Below are positions 1 through 8,079 of a stretch of DNA of 64,000 nucleotides, piece after piece. The stretch comes from an uncultured Erythrobacter sp. (GTDB taxonomy: Bacteria > Pseudomonadota > Alphaproteobacteria > Sphingomonadales > Sphingomonadaceae). Position 1 is the stretch's first letter; the number at the start of each line of letters is the position of its first letter. The notes under the pieces are model-generated. The model made no database searches. It was not told the DNA's origin and worked only from the letters and a program-made list of their open reading frames with translations. The position numbers and the translations under genes are program-made. The DNA lies in NCBI GenBank assembly GCA_947498065.1, contig CANMIS010000003.1, forward strand, positions 124,001 through 188,000. Direction: 5' to 3'.

Positions 1-615
1 GATTGGCGCGGCATTGTGATCGCCGTAATGGTCGCGATCTGGTGCATCCGGCTGGGAAGCTTCCTCTATATCCGCATTCACGCCATGGGCGGGACCGACA
101 GCCGGTTTGAGAAGATCAAGGTCAATCCCGCGCGCTTCCTCGTCGCGTGGACATTACAGGGCCTGTGGGTGCTTCTGACGGCTTCGGCTGCTCTGGTGGC
201 GATTACCGCAACGGACCGCGCGCCAATCGGTGTGTTCTTCTGGCTGGGCGCCGCGGTTTGGCTGCTAGGCATTACGTTTGAAGCGGTCGCCGATGCGCAG
301 AAAAGTGCGTTTAAGAAAGACCCTGCGAACAAGGGCAAATTCATCAATGTTGGCCTATGGAAGTGGTCGCGCCATCCCAATTATTTCGGCGAAATCACCC
401 TTTGGACCGGCATCTTGATTATGGCTCTGCCGGTGCTGTCCGGCTGGTCTTGGCTGGTGGTGATATCGCCGATCTTCGTGACGTTATTGCTGACCAAGGT
501 GAGCGGTATAAACCTGCAGGAAAAGCAGGCCAAAGAGCGCTGGGGCGATGACCCAGCCTATCAGGAATATCGCAAGAACACGCCCGCGCTGATCCCGAGC
601 CCGCCAAAGGAGTGA
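1..615 (+). CDS. DUF1295 family membrane protein (5' end outside window)
   Basis: The frame is open from the first base of the window, so the start lies upstream; only a GTG at 16 is available inside. The visible part has several hydrophobic segments. Its C-terminal half carries the motif typical of the DUF1295 / steroid 5-alpha-reductase-like family: NVGLWKWSRHPNYFGEI, followed by a membrane span and a polar tail with EYRKNTPALIPSPPK. Related enzymes (isoprenylcysteine methyltransferase, steroid reductases) bind a cofactor near this RHPNYFGE segment. The substrate here is unknown. Family members run to about 260-300 residues, so roughly a quarter is missing. The family call is firm; the reaction is not. 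Confidence 0.85.
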   Translation, partial: DWRGIVIAVMVAIWCIRLGSFLYIRIHAMGGTDSRFEKIKVNPARFLVAWTLQGLWVLLTASAALVAITATDRAPIGVFFWLGAAVWLLGITFEAVADAQKSAFKKDPANKGKFINVGLWKWSRHPNYFGEITLWTGILIMALPVLSGWSWLVVISPIFVTLLLTKVSGINLQEKQAKERWGDDPAYQEYRKNTPALIPSPPKE

Positions 616-634
616 TGCGCCGAGTTTAGGCCCG

Positions 635-1030
635 CTAGATCAGGCCTAACCGTTCCAGCTTGCCGGCGAGTTTGCCCGGCAAGACATCGCCAGCATCTTC
701 GCCCTCAGCCAGATCGGCGGGTGCGTTTTCTTCTTTGAGATACCGCCAGCCCTGATGCGCGCGCTTGCGCTGTTGGTGGACGCGGATCAGCTTGGGTTCG
801 AGCTCAATGTGCCAGCGCCCATCGCCAGTCTCAGAGAAGCAAATGATCGGTGAGCGCGCGACCAGCGAATGGTTCAAAATCCAGAACAGCGATCCGCCCA
901 CCATTTCCGCATGGCGGGTCGGGCGATATTTCGTCGTCAGCAATTTGGGATTGGGGCTGTTTTCATACCAACCGGCAAGGTCATCCCAGCTTTTCGCGCC
1001 GAACGCGATCTTGGTCATGTGGAGCGGCAT
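635..1030 (-). CDS. DUF1489 family protein
   Basis: About 131 residues beginning MPLHMTKIAFG, the usual start of DUF1489 proteins, which are short cytosolic alphaproteobacterial proteins of unknown function. Other recognisable stretches are YRPTRHAEMVGGSLFWI and a basic C-terminal region with WRYL. The frame stays open upstream to 1090, but that extension would overlap the end of mgtE and lacks family sequence, so I place the start at the ATG at 1030. It lies 31 bases downstream of mgtE on the same strand and may be cotranscribed. No catalytic residues can be named. Confidence 0.85.
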   Translation of the reverse strand: MPLHMTKIAFGAKSWDDLAGWYENSPNPKLLTTKYRPTRHAEMVGGSLFWILNHSLVARSPIICFSETGDGRWHIELEPKLIRVHQQRKRAHQGWRYLKEENAPADLAEGEDAGDVLPGKLAGKLERLGLI

Positions 1031-1061
1031 AGAAGGTAAGATAGGGCGCTGAGCGAATTGC

Positions 1062-2525
1062 TCAAGCGGCCGGAACCAATCCACTAACAACTGCGAGGCC
1101 GAGGAACGCCAAAAAGCCCATTGAGTCGGTGATCATCGTTACAAACACACTGCTCGCGACCGCCGGGTCCTGGCGCAGGCGCTCGAAAATCACTGGCACC
1201 AGCACACCGGCCAGCCCCGCGACCACGATATTGATGATCATAGCTGCTGCGATTACCGCGCCCATCATCGGGCTAAACAGGAAGGCGGCGGCAATCCCGA
1301 TAAGCACCGCGATTGTTGCGCCGTTGAGGATCGCAACGCGCACCTCGCGCCACACGGTTCGCCAGGTGTTTGCGCGGGTCAGCTGATTGGTCGCAATCGC
1401 CCGCACGGCCACCGCCATGGTCTGCGTGCCCGCATTGCCGCCAATGCTGGCGACGATCGGCATGAGCACAGCGAGGGCCACGAGTTTCTCAATCGCCGCT
1501 CCAAAGAACGCGATGATTGCGCTCGCAACAACGGCGGTGCCAAGGTTTGCGACCAGCCAGCGAACGCGGCTGGAATAGGCTTCTCTGATCGGTTCGTTGA
1601 TGTCGCCATCACCTGCGCCGGAGAGCAGCAGGGCGTCTTCGCCCGCTTCTTCAGAGATAATGTGGACGATGTCATCCACCGTCACCTGCCCAACCAGACG
1701 CCCGCTCTCATCGACAACAGCGGCGGAAATCAGCGCGTATTTCTGAAACATCAGAGCGACCTCTTCCTGATCCGTCGTCACCGGGATCAGGGTTTGGTCG
1801 CGCTTCATTAGATCGGTCAGTTTGATATTGCGCGGGGTGGTGAGGATCCAATTGAGCGCGCAGGTACCCACGGGATGGTGGCGCTGATCGACCACGAACA
1901 CCTCCCAGAAATCATGCTCCAGATCGCCGGTTTTGCGCAGAAAATCAATGAGGTCGCCGACCGTCATATGCTCCGGCACCGCCATGAAATGACGGTTCAT
2001 CAGGCGCCCGGCGGTCTCCTCTGGATAGGACAGAGCGCTGGTGACGGCGGCCTGCGTCTCCGGCTCCAGCTCGGCGATAATGGCGCGCTGGTCGTCCTCG
2101 TCCAAATCCTCCAGCAGCTGAACCGCGTCATCGGTCTCAAGCTGTTCGGCAATGCTCGCAACCGCTTCCGGTTCGAGCGCCTCCATCATGTCTTCGCGAA
2201 CGTGATCGTTGAGCTCGGCCACCACCTCGCTCGACATCAGATCGCTCATCGCGCCGGCCAGACCCTGCCGCTCGTCAGAATCGAACAATTCGAGCAAATC
2301 GGCCACGTCGGCCGGGTGCAGCGGTTCGACCAGCTCGTGCAGAGCGGTGTTGTCTCCGCTTTCAAACGCGCGCCGCACAGAGCGAACAAAGCGCGGCTTC
2401 AGCCGGTTTTCTTCGTCGTGCCGCTCATCATCGATCCGGTCGTCCGGGCGCGCGCCATCATCGCCGCCATCTTGCGACAGATCAGCGACCAACAGGTCTT
2501 CATCAAGGCGAGCATCATCAGACAT
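1062..2525 (-). CDS. mgtE: magnesium transporter MgtE
   Basis: About 487 residues with the full MgtE layout. An acidic N-terminal superhelical MgtE_N domain (with LHPADVADLLELF) is followed by two CBS motifs (around PEHMTVGDLIDFLRKTGD and QVTVDDIVHII). A membrane domain of about five helices follows, starting near VRWLVANLGTAVVA and containing the pore motif ASIGGNAGTQTMA. MgtE is an Mg2+-gated Mg2+ channel of the inner membrane; the N and CBS domains sense cytosolic Mg2+. The ATG at 2525 is preferred. An in-frame TTG at 2561 would add 12 residues but has no better ribosome-binding site. The DUF1489 gene follows on the same strand. Confidence 0.93.
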   Translation of the reverse strand: MSDDARLDEDLLVADLSQDGGDDGARPDDRIDDERHDEENRLKPRFVRSVRRAFESGDNTALHELVEPLHPADVADLLELFDSDERQGLAGAMSDLMSSEVVAELNDHVREDMMEALEPEAVASIAEQLETDDAVQLLEDLDEDDQRAIIAELEPETQAAVTSALSYPEETAGRLMNRHFMAVPEHMTVGDLIDFLRKTGDLEHDFWEVFVVDQRHHPVGTCALNWILTTPRNIKLTDLMKRDQTLIPVTTDQEEVALMFQKYALISAAVVDESGRLVGQVTVDDIVHIISEEAGEDALLLSGAGDGDINEPIREAYSSRVRWLVANLGTAVVASAIIAFFGAAIEKLVALAVLMPIVASIGGNAGTQTMAVAVRAIATNQLTRANTWRTVWREVRVAILNGATIAVLIGIAAAFLFSPMMGAVIAAAMIINIVVAGLAGVLVPVIFERLRQDPAVASSVFVTMITDSMGFLAFLGLAVVSGLVPAA

Positions 2526-2656
2526 TTGCGCAAGGTCTAGGCTGCGCTGCTTCAAAAGCAAGCGTGTAGGGGCGGCTGGCCCACCGCTATGCTGGGGGGT
2601 GACTCGGTTTCAGATATGCGTATAGCGAGGGCCAAATTCATCAGGAGACACTTTAC

Positions 2657-3118
2657 ATGGCCGAAACACTCACATTCACCCTCGACTGCGGCGATGGCAA
2701 AACCGGCGATGTCGTCATCAAATTGCGCGCGGACCTGGCACCTGGCCACGTTGAGCGCATTGCTGAACTGGCCGCCGAAGGCTTTTACGACGGCGTCATT
2801 TTCCACCGCGTAATCGACGGGTTTATGGCGCAAGGGGGTGACCCAACCGGCACCGGCATGGGCGGCAGCGACAAGCCTGACCTGAAGGCAGAATTCAATT
2901 CAGAGCCGCACGTTCGCGGCACCTGCTCAATGGCGCGCTCGCAAATGCCAGACAGCGCGAACAGCCAGTTCTTCATCTGCTTCGGCGACACTGAATTCCT
3001 CGACGGGCAATACACCGTATGGGGCCAAGTGACTGAAGGCATGGACTTTGTCGACGCCCTGCCAAAGGGCGAACCACCTGCAAGCCCGGGTAAGATCGTT
3101 AAAGCGACGGTCGCTTAA
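2657..3118 (+). CDS. cyclophilin-type peptidyl-prolyl cis-trans isomerase
   Basis: 153 residues, the size of a small cytosolic PpiB-like cyclophilin. Characteristic segments are FYDGVIFHRVIDGFMAQGGD (active-site Phe-His-Arg and the FMxQGGD loop), SQFFICF and LDGQYTVWGQV. There is no signal peptide. It catalyses proline isomerisation during protein folding. The ribosome-binding site AGGAGA lies just upstream of the ATG. The gene is divergent from mgtE and is followed 23 bases later by the lipase-like lipoprotein gene on the same strand. Confidence 0.95.
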   Translation: MAETLTFTLDCGDGKTGDVVIKLRADLAPGHVERIAELAAEGFYDGVIFHRVIDGFMAQGGDPTGTGMGGSDKPDLKAEFNSEPHVRGTCSMARSQMPDSANSQFFICFGDTEFLDGQYTVWGQVTEGMDFVDALPKGEPPASPGKIVKATVA

Positions 3119-3141
3119 GCTAGCACGAGACAGGAGATCAG

Positions 3142-4083
3142 GTGACGCTACGCCGCGCAGCATTGGCACTTTTGCTGCTCACTTTGAGCGGCTGCGTCAC
3201 CTATCCCAACATCAATCAATCGCGCAGTCCGTGCCGGATGGATCCGGGCGGGTGGTGCGGCTTTGTGCGTGAGGCGGCGGAGGTCAGCTATCCTTACGCT
3301 CTGGCCGCGACCAATGCCTATGTTGGCGACAGCGACGTCTACGCTGAGCTTAGCGACTCTCTGGTTCGATTGGAGCGTTTGCCGATCGAAGAGGAAGATG
3401 CAGACACCGGATTTGATTATCAGGTTTTTGCGCAGTTCACGCCTCCACAAGGTGAGGCCCTGGATGATGCGGATAAGCGGAAACCCGATGCCTATATCAT
3501 GGCGTTTCGCGGCACGGACTTCGATGGCCCGGCCGATATCTTCTACGGCACCGTGCGCGATGATCAGCTAGAGCTGGCACACAAATATTTTGACCTTGAG
3601 CGCGCGCGTTTTGACGAGGACGCAAAGTGGATCACAACGGGCCATTCTCTCGGCGGAGCATTGGCTGCGGAAATCTCGATCCGGCACGCGGATGTGAAGG
3701 CGTGGATGTTCAATGTTTCGCCATTTTACCGCGGCAAATCTATGGTCAATGACGGCAATCGCACTGTTATCAACGAGCGCGGTGAGGCGCTGAGAAGCCT
3801 GCGAAAATTCCGCGCGGCCCCCGCATCCGATCTGTTCGTGATCAATTGCACGCCGCAAGCGGGCCGTTTCACCAAGCACAAGATCCGCCCGTTGGCCGAC
3901 TGCATCACCTGGATCGCCGCTTATGAGAGCAAGGATGCCCTAAGCGTCGTCAAAGCAAACGACGTGCGCAAACCGGCGGTTGAGTGCGGCGATGACGGCA
4001 AAAAGCACCCTGGCCCCGGCACCACGCAAACCGAGCCATGCGTGCATATCGCCCGCCGCGATGAGGATGCTGACGACGAGTGA
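3142..4083 (+). CDS. lipase (class 3)-like lipoprotein
   Basis: 313 residues starting at GTG, with AGGAG about 8 bases upstream. The N-terminus is a lipoprotein signal peptide with lipobox LSGC (Cys at residue 18). The motif TTGHSLGGALAAE near residue 165 is the GxSxG nucleophile elbow of alpha/beta-hydrolases of the class 3 lipase type, and MAFRGTD upstream fits the oxyanion-hole segment of the same family. It is probably a membrane-anchored esterase or lipase facing the periplasm; the substrate is unknown. The C-terminus is rich in Lys, Asp and Cys. It sits 40 bases before miaB. Confidence 0.75.
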   Translation: MTLRRAALALLLLTLSGCVTYPNINQSRSPCRMDPGGWCGFVREAAEVSYPYALAATNAYVGDSDVYAELSDSLVRLERLPIEEEDADTGFDYQVFAQFTPPQGEALDDADKRKPDAYIMAFRGTDFDGPADIFYGTVRDDQLELAHKYFDLERARFDEDAKWITTGHSLGGALAAEISIRHADVKAWMFNVSPFYRGKSMVNDGNRTVINERGEALRSLRKFRAAPASDLFVINCTPQAGRFTKHKIRPLADCITWIAAYESKDALSVVKANDVRKPAVECGDDGKKHPGPGTTQTEPCVHIARRDEDADDE

Positions 4084-4123
4084 TTGAACGCGGCGCGTAT
4101 TCCCGCTAGACGCGCGGCCAATC

Positions 4124-5455
4124 ATGAAACCTACAAATCCTCCCAAGACCTACCGCGTCAAAAACTTCGGCTGCCAGATGAACGTCTATGATGGCGATCG
4201 GATGGGCGAATTGCTGAGCGAGCAAGGCATCACCCCTGCGCCAGAGGGCGAGGATGCTGATCTGGTCGTGCTCAATACCTGCCACATTCGCGAGAAGGCG
4301 GCGGAGAAGATCTATTCCGACATTGGCCGCCTGACCAAGGGTAAGACGCAGAAGAAAGCGCCGATGATCGCGGTGGCTGGCTGCGTCGCCCAGGCAGAGG
4401 GCGAAGAGATCATGGCGCGTGCGCCGGCGGTCTCCATGGTGGTTGGCCCGCAGGCTTATCACCGCCTGCCAGATATGCTGGACAAGGCGGTTAAGGGCGA
4501 GCGCGCGACCGACACCGATATGCCCGCGATTGCGAAATTTGGCGCTCTGCCAAAGCGTCGGCGGACGGCGCCCAATGCGTTTCTGACGGTGCAGGAAGGC
4601 TGCGACAAATTCTGCACCTATTGCGTCGTTCCGTACACGCGCGGCGCGGAAATTTCGCGTCCGTTCAGCGATCTGACCGAGGAAGCGCGCAAGCTGGTTG
4701 ATGCCGGAGCGCGCGAGATCACGCTGCTGGGGCAGAATGTGAACGCCTGGAGCGGAGAGGATGATGCGGGCAGGGCGGTTGGTCTGGCCGGTCTGATCCA
4801 CAATATCGCGCGGATCGATGGGCTTGAGCGCATTCGCTACACCACATCGCACCCCAACGACATGGATGACGCCCTGATCGAGGCGCATGGCGAAGTCGAT
4901 AAGCTGATGCCGTATCTGCATCTGCCCGTGCAATCGGGCAATGACCGCGTGCTCAAGGCGATGAACCGCTCGCACACCGCCGAGAGCTATCTCAAACTGT
5001 TGGAGCGGTTCCGCAAAGTGCGCCCTGACATCGCTCTGTCAGGCGATTTTATCGTTGGTTTCCCGGGTGAAACCGATGCCGAGTTTGAAGACACGCTGAA
5101 GCTGGTCGACGAAGTCCGCTACGCTCAGGCTTACAGCTTCAAATACTCGCCGCGCCCCGGAACGCCCGCCGCGACGATGGACAATCAGATTGCGAAAGAA
5201 GTGATGGAAGAGCGGCTGGCCCGCCTACAAAACGCGCTCAGCCGTGATCAAATGGCCTTCAACGCCGCAAGCGCGGGCAAGACCTGCGACGTTCTTGTTG
5301 AGCGTAAGGGTAAGCTGCCCGGCCAATGGCTCGGCAAATCGCCGTGGCTGCAAAGCGTGTGGTTCGAAGGCGATGTGCAAATCGGCGACATGGTCCGCAC
5401 GCATATCGTCGAAGGCCGCCCCAGCTCACTGCGCGGCGAGTTAGTCTCAGACTAG
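4124..5455 (+). CDS. miaB: tRNA-2-methylthio-N6-dimethylallyladenosine synthase MiaB
   Basis: 443 residues, full length. The N-terminal MTTase domain starts KNFGCQMNVYDGDRM and carries the cysteines of the auxiliary [4Fe-4S] cluster (GCQMN, NTCHIR, AGCVAQ). The radical-SAM motif is CDKFCTYCVVPYTRG, and the C-terminus is a TRAM RNA-binding domain. The enzyme methylthiolates i6A37 in tRNAs that read codons beginning with U. In related genomes miaB is followed by phoH, ybeY and corC; here that series is interrupted by two opposite-strand genes. Confidence 0.97.
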   Translation: MKPTNPPKTYRVKNFGCQMNVYDGDRMGELLSEQGITPAPEGEDADLVVLNTCHIREKAAEKIYSDIGRLTKGKTQKKAPMIAVAGCVAQAEGEEIMARAPAVSMVVGPQAYHRLPDMLDKAVKGERATDTDMPAIAKFGALPKRRRTAPNAFLTVQEGCDKFCTYCVVPYTRGAEISRPFSDLTEEARKLVDAGAREITLLGQNVNAWSGEDDAGRAVGLAGLIHNIARIDGLERIRYTTSHPNDMDDALIEAHGEVDKLMPYLHLPVQSGNDRVLKAMNRSHTAESYLKLLERFRKVRPDIALSGDFIVGFPGETDAEFEDTLKLVDEVRYAQAYSFKYSPRPGTPAATMDNQIAKEVMEERLARLQNALSRDQMAFNAASAGKTCDVLVERKGKLPGQWLGKSPWLQSVWFEGDVQIGDMVRTHIVEGRPSSLRGELVSD

Positions 5456-5462
5456 CATCGGG

Positions 5463-6395
5463 TCACGGCTGAGCTTGAGCCAACTCCATATTGGCAGCGG
5501 TTGCCGCGATGCTGCTGTAATACCTTTTTGGCGGGGCATTGCGCGACTTGCTGTAAAGCCCAGAGATAAGTGCCTCATCGAAGATGGTCAGCCCTTCCGG
5601 CGCGGCATCGTCCTGAAACAAGGTGAGGATCGTTTGCGCGGCGGGAATGCTATCCGCGTCGATCTCGCCAGTTGAAGCAAGCGCGCGCATGGTCGCGTAG
5701 TCGGCCAATTGCTGGAGCGTTTTTCCATTGGCACTGACTAGTTCGATCAGCACTGCGGCTGACCTAATCTCTGTGGTCGTCGGGTTGCGCAATCGCGAGG
5801 TTGAGCGCAGGCGGTTTTGGGCTTGCTGGAACCTGCTGTAACTCCTCTCAGGTATGGGTATCCCGTCTGCGCTTCGTATTTGTATGGTGTTCCAGGCGCG
5901 AACTGGGTCCTCTTCTTCAAGGACCCAAATCCGCTGATAGCTGAGCAGATGACTGAGTTCGTTAGAATCGTAAGTCAGCCAGTCCACCGGCTCGCCCTTT
6001 TCGGGTGGAACGAATTCCACCAGCACATTGTGGATGCAAGGGGCCGAGGGATCGCGGCGGTTTGCGCCTAGTCGGGCGGCATTTTCCTCGATACGCGCTT
6101 TTATGACTTTCGCTGCATCATCGGGCAGGCCTACGATTTTTGGACAGATAGCCTCGAAAAAAGTTCCGGCTGTGCGGCACCGCCGAGGCATGCGGAAAAT
6201 CTCGGTTACCATCTTCTTGAGTTCGCGCTGCCGTTCGAGCTTAGTGGCCGGAGCCTCAACCACAATCGTGACCTGGTCTGCTGCCGCGATCGTTTCTGAT
6301 TGATCGGTCGTGGGCTGGGCGGCTTCTTGCGCGTCGTAGCTCGCAGGCGTTGCGGCCAAGAAGCCAGCGCTGATCAATAAATGCAGCATACTCAT
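5463..6395 (-). CDS. putative secreted protein, paralogue of the 6869-7819 gene
   Basis: About 310 residues with an N-terminal hydrophobic stretch (MSMLHLLISAGFLAATPAS) that looks like a signal peptide. I place the start at the ATG at 6395 rather than the longer frame opening at 6422. I do not recognise a named domain. It aligns by eye with the gene at 6869-7819: a conserved Cys after an aromatic pair (TFFEAIC versus RYFDSLC), a mid-protein Cys in APCIHNVLVEF versus EGCAPNALVAI, and a shared C-terminal pattern (ILTLFQDDAAPEGLTIFDEALISGLY versus ILSLFTDPIGTPPGLSRFDKAMLQGLY). The two are tandem paralogues of a secreted family of unknown role, lying in reverse orientation between miaB and phoH. 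Confidence 0.7.
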   Translation of the reverse strand: MSMLHLLISAGFLAATPASYDAQEAAQPTTDQSETIAAADQVTIVVEAPATKLERQRELKKMVTEIFRMPRRCRTAGTFFEAICPKIVGLPDDAAKVIKARIEENAARLGANRRDPSAPCIHNVLVEFVPPEKGEPVDWLTYDSNELSHLLSYQRIWVLEEEDPVRAWNTIQIRSADGIPIPERSYSRFQQAQNRLRSTSRLRNPTTTEIRSAAVLIELVSANGKTLQQLADYATMRALASTGEIDADSIPAAQTILTLFQDDAAPEGLTIFDEALISGLYSKSRNAPPKRYYSSIAATAANMELAQAQP

Positions 6396-6551
6396 CGTGT
6401 TTTCACTCCACCAATGAACCAAACACTCTTCGAAAACATAACTGACCTTGCGGCGTTTGGCGAGGCCGGGCTTTCCCCGCAGAATGACAACGTCCTACTT
6501 GTTTTGCTTCTCAACCAGCTACCCTTTCCGATTCGAGCACAAGCCTAAATG

Positions 6552-6622
6552 CAAAGGATCCTATGGACCGCAGACCTTCTGATACAATCGATCCGGCGGC
6601 GTTGCCCGCGCCATTTTTTTAA
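6552..6622 (+). pseudogene. 5' fragment of a duplicated phoH
   Basis: Bases 6552-6607 match the true phoH start region at 8069-8124 with only three substitutions. The match includes the ribosome-binding site AAGGAT, the ATG and the first 15 codons (MDRRPSDTIDPAALP versus MGRRPSDTIDPAALP). After that the similarity stops and the frame runs into TAA at 6620-6622. It is a dead 19-codon remnant left by duplication or rearrangement, not a functional gene. Confidence 0.8.
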
Positions 6623-6731
6623 GCTGAGTGCGACGCTCTCTGGGTTCGACCGGGGCAGTGACTACAATTCCATTCTCGGCTCGCTCTTGCTGCTCCGCTG
6701 ACGCAGGTTGAGGGGCTGCCGCGTACTCATA
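6561..6731 (-). pseudogene. N-terminal fragment of a third paralogue of the flanking secreted proteins
   Basis: Read on the minus strand, 6722-6561 gives about 53 residues resembling the N-terminal third of the 5463-6395 product. GIVVTAPVEPRERRTQLKKM matches the neighbour's TIVVEAPATKLERQRELKKM, and RLYQKVC parallels the family's aromatic-x-x-x-Cys motif. The frame has no signal peptide: a stop lies directly upstream of the Tyr at about 6731. It ends at a TAG inside the phoH-like fragment, on the opposite strand to that fragment. I read it as a truncated paralogue. Part of the resemblance near the Cys could be fortuitous, because that stretch is the antisense of the phoH copy. Confidence 0.55.
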
Positions 6732-6868
6732 TCAGGCAACTTGATCAGCGGATAAAACTCTCTCTGTTTTACACTATCTGTGATGGGCCAAGCACTCGCA
6801 ATCCCGCGTGTCCGGCTCACCTACTAAGCTGACCAAATAGAGAAGACTGCAAGCGATAAGCGCGTCAG

Positions 6869-7819
6869 CTACTCCGCGCTCTCAAGGTCAACACCAAGCT
6901 CATCTGCAAGTAACTTGCGGTAAACGCTTGAAGTGGCTTCATACATTGCTGTGTAACGCGCGGATGCGGGAAGACCGTAAAGTCCTTGGAGCATCGCCTT
7001 ATCAAACCGGGACAGCCCAGGTGGCGTTCCAATTGGATCGGTGAAGAGCGATAGGATCGTCGAGAATTGCGGCGGCGAATCTTCCTCCGCCTCGTATGTT
7101 TGAGCGAGCAAACGCATGGTCGCAAAGTCAGAAAGCTGCGTTAAAGAAGCGCCGTTCAACGCATCTATGTCGAAAAGAACAACCGACATGATCATGTCGC
7201 GCCGAACCGTATCATTAAGGCGGCCGCCAGAGGTTTGCTGATTGAGAGCCACGTCTCGTCCGGCGCTTTGTCCGCCACCCGTTCCGCCGTCAATGCCAAT
7301 TTCAATCGATTGGAAGGGCCGGCCATCTCGGCCGCGGCTCTCCACCACATTCCATGAACGAACTGCGCTCGCGCCTCTTTCTGCACGGGCGATCTGGTAC
7401 TTTTTCAGATCGCCAAAGACATAGCCGTGCTCGTCCTTCAAGCGTGCAAAATCCGTTTCAACATCCTTGACGATTGCTACAAGAGCGTTTGGTGCGCAGC
7501 CTTCTTCAGCCAGTTTGACACCGGCCTCTTCAGCATTCGCTTCAATGCGTTGCTGGATGATTTTCGCAAATCGTTCGGAAATGTTCCAAGTCGTCAAACA
7601 TAGGGAGTCGAAATACCGAGCGACCGGTGCACTTGTGCGTGTCGGGCGGATCAGAGCTTTGCTCTGGTCTTCGATCTTTTCCTGTTCTTTCTCCCAAGCC
7701 TCGCCAATCACGACGATTGAGTTTCCTTCAGCGGGCGTCTCATTTGATTGCGCTGTAGCAGGTGCGGCAAATAAGGCTGGCAGCGTTGCCCCGATAATAG
7801 CTTTGGCCAAAGTGCGCAT
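6869..7819 (-). CDS. putative secreted protein, paralogue of the 5463-6395 gene
   Basis: 316 residues with a clear signal peptide (MRTLAKAIIGATLPALFAAPATAQ, probable cleavage after ATAQ), so probably periplasmic or exported. No named domain was recognised. Shared family features are ARYFDSLC near residue 70, EGCAPNALVAIVKD in the middle and a C-terminal pattern ILSLFTD followed by RFDKAMLQGLY. A Gly-rich linker (GIDGGTGGGQSAG) sits in the centre. GGAGCAGG precedes the ATG at 7819. It lies back-to-back with phoH, and its gap to phoH of about 260 bases carries the promoters of both. Confidence 0.75.
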   Translation of the reverse strand: MRTLAKAIIGATLPALFAAPATAQSNETPAEGNSIVVIGEAWEKEQEKIEDQSKALIRPTRTSAPVARYFDSLCLTTWNISERFAKIIQQRIEANAEEAGVKLAEEGCAPNALVAIVKDVETDFARLKDEHGYVFGDLKKYQIARAERGASAVRSWNVVESRGRDGRPFQSIEIGIDGGTGGGQSAGRDVALNQQTSGGRLNDTVRRDMIMSVVLFDIDALNGASLTQLSDFATMRLLAQTYEAEEDSPPQFSTILSLFTDPIGTPPGLSRFDKAMLQGLYGLPASARYTAMYEATSSVYRKLLADELGVDLESAE

Positions 7820-8079
7820 AAAACCTGCTCCAATTGTGTGTTCGCTGACGAATTATTTGTTTAGGATAAATATGCTCGTGGCCGCCAATATCAATCGACC
7901 AAGAGCAATTGACGACCAATGAAACGCATGATTACTCATGAGTTGAGACGTTTGGCGTCATAATCAGCCAGTATCTGTGAATTGAGACTTTCCACCGTTC
8001 GTGCGGCGAGGGATGCTTGCCATTGCGCGCATCCGGCTTACCTTCACGACTCAAGCAATTGGCACAGACAAAGGATCCT

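Larger units (their letters stand above)
6423..6868. other. rearranged intergenic region between the two paralogues
   Basis: This 446-base gap holds the phoH 5' fragment (6552-6622) and the antisense paralogue fragment (6561-6731). The remainder (6423-6551 and 6732-6868) shows no recognisable gene. A 44-codon plus-strand frame at 6414-6548 exists but has no supporting signal. The region is best read as a duplication scar. Confidence 0.6.

Noticed and set aside
4106-4975. 289-codon minus-strand frame inside miaB
   Set aside because: Antisense shadow with no recognisable domain.
6414-6548. 44-codon plus-strand frame upstream of the phoH fragment
   Set aside because: It has no ribosome-binding site, known homologue or conserved feature, and it lies in a rearranged region.
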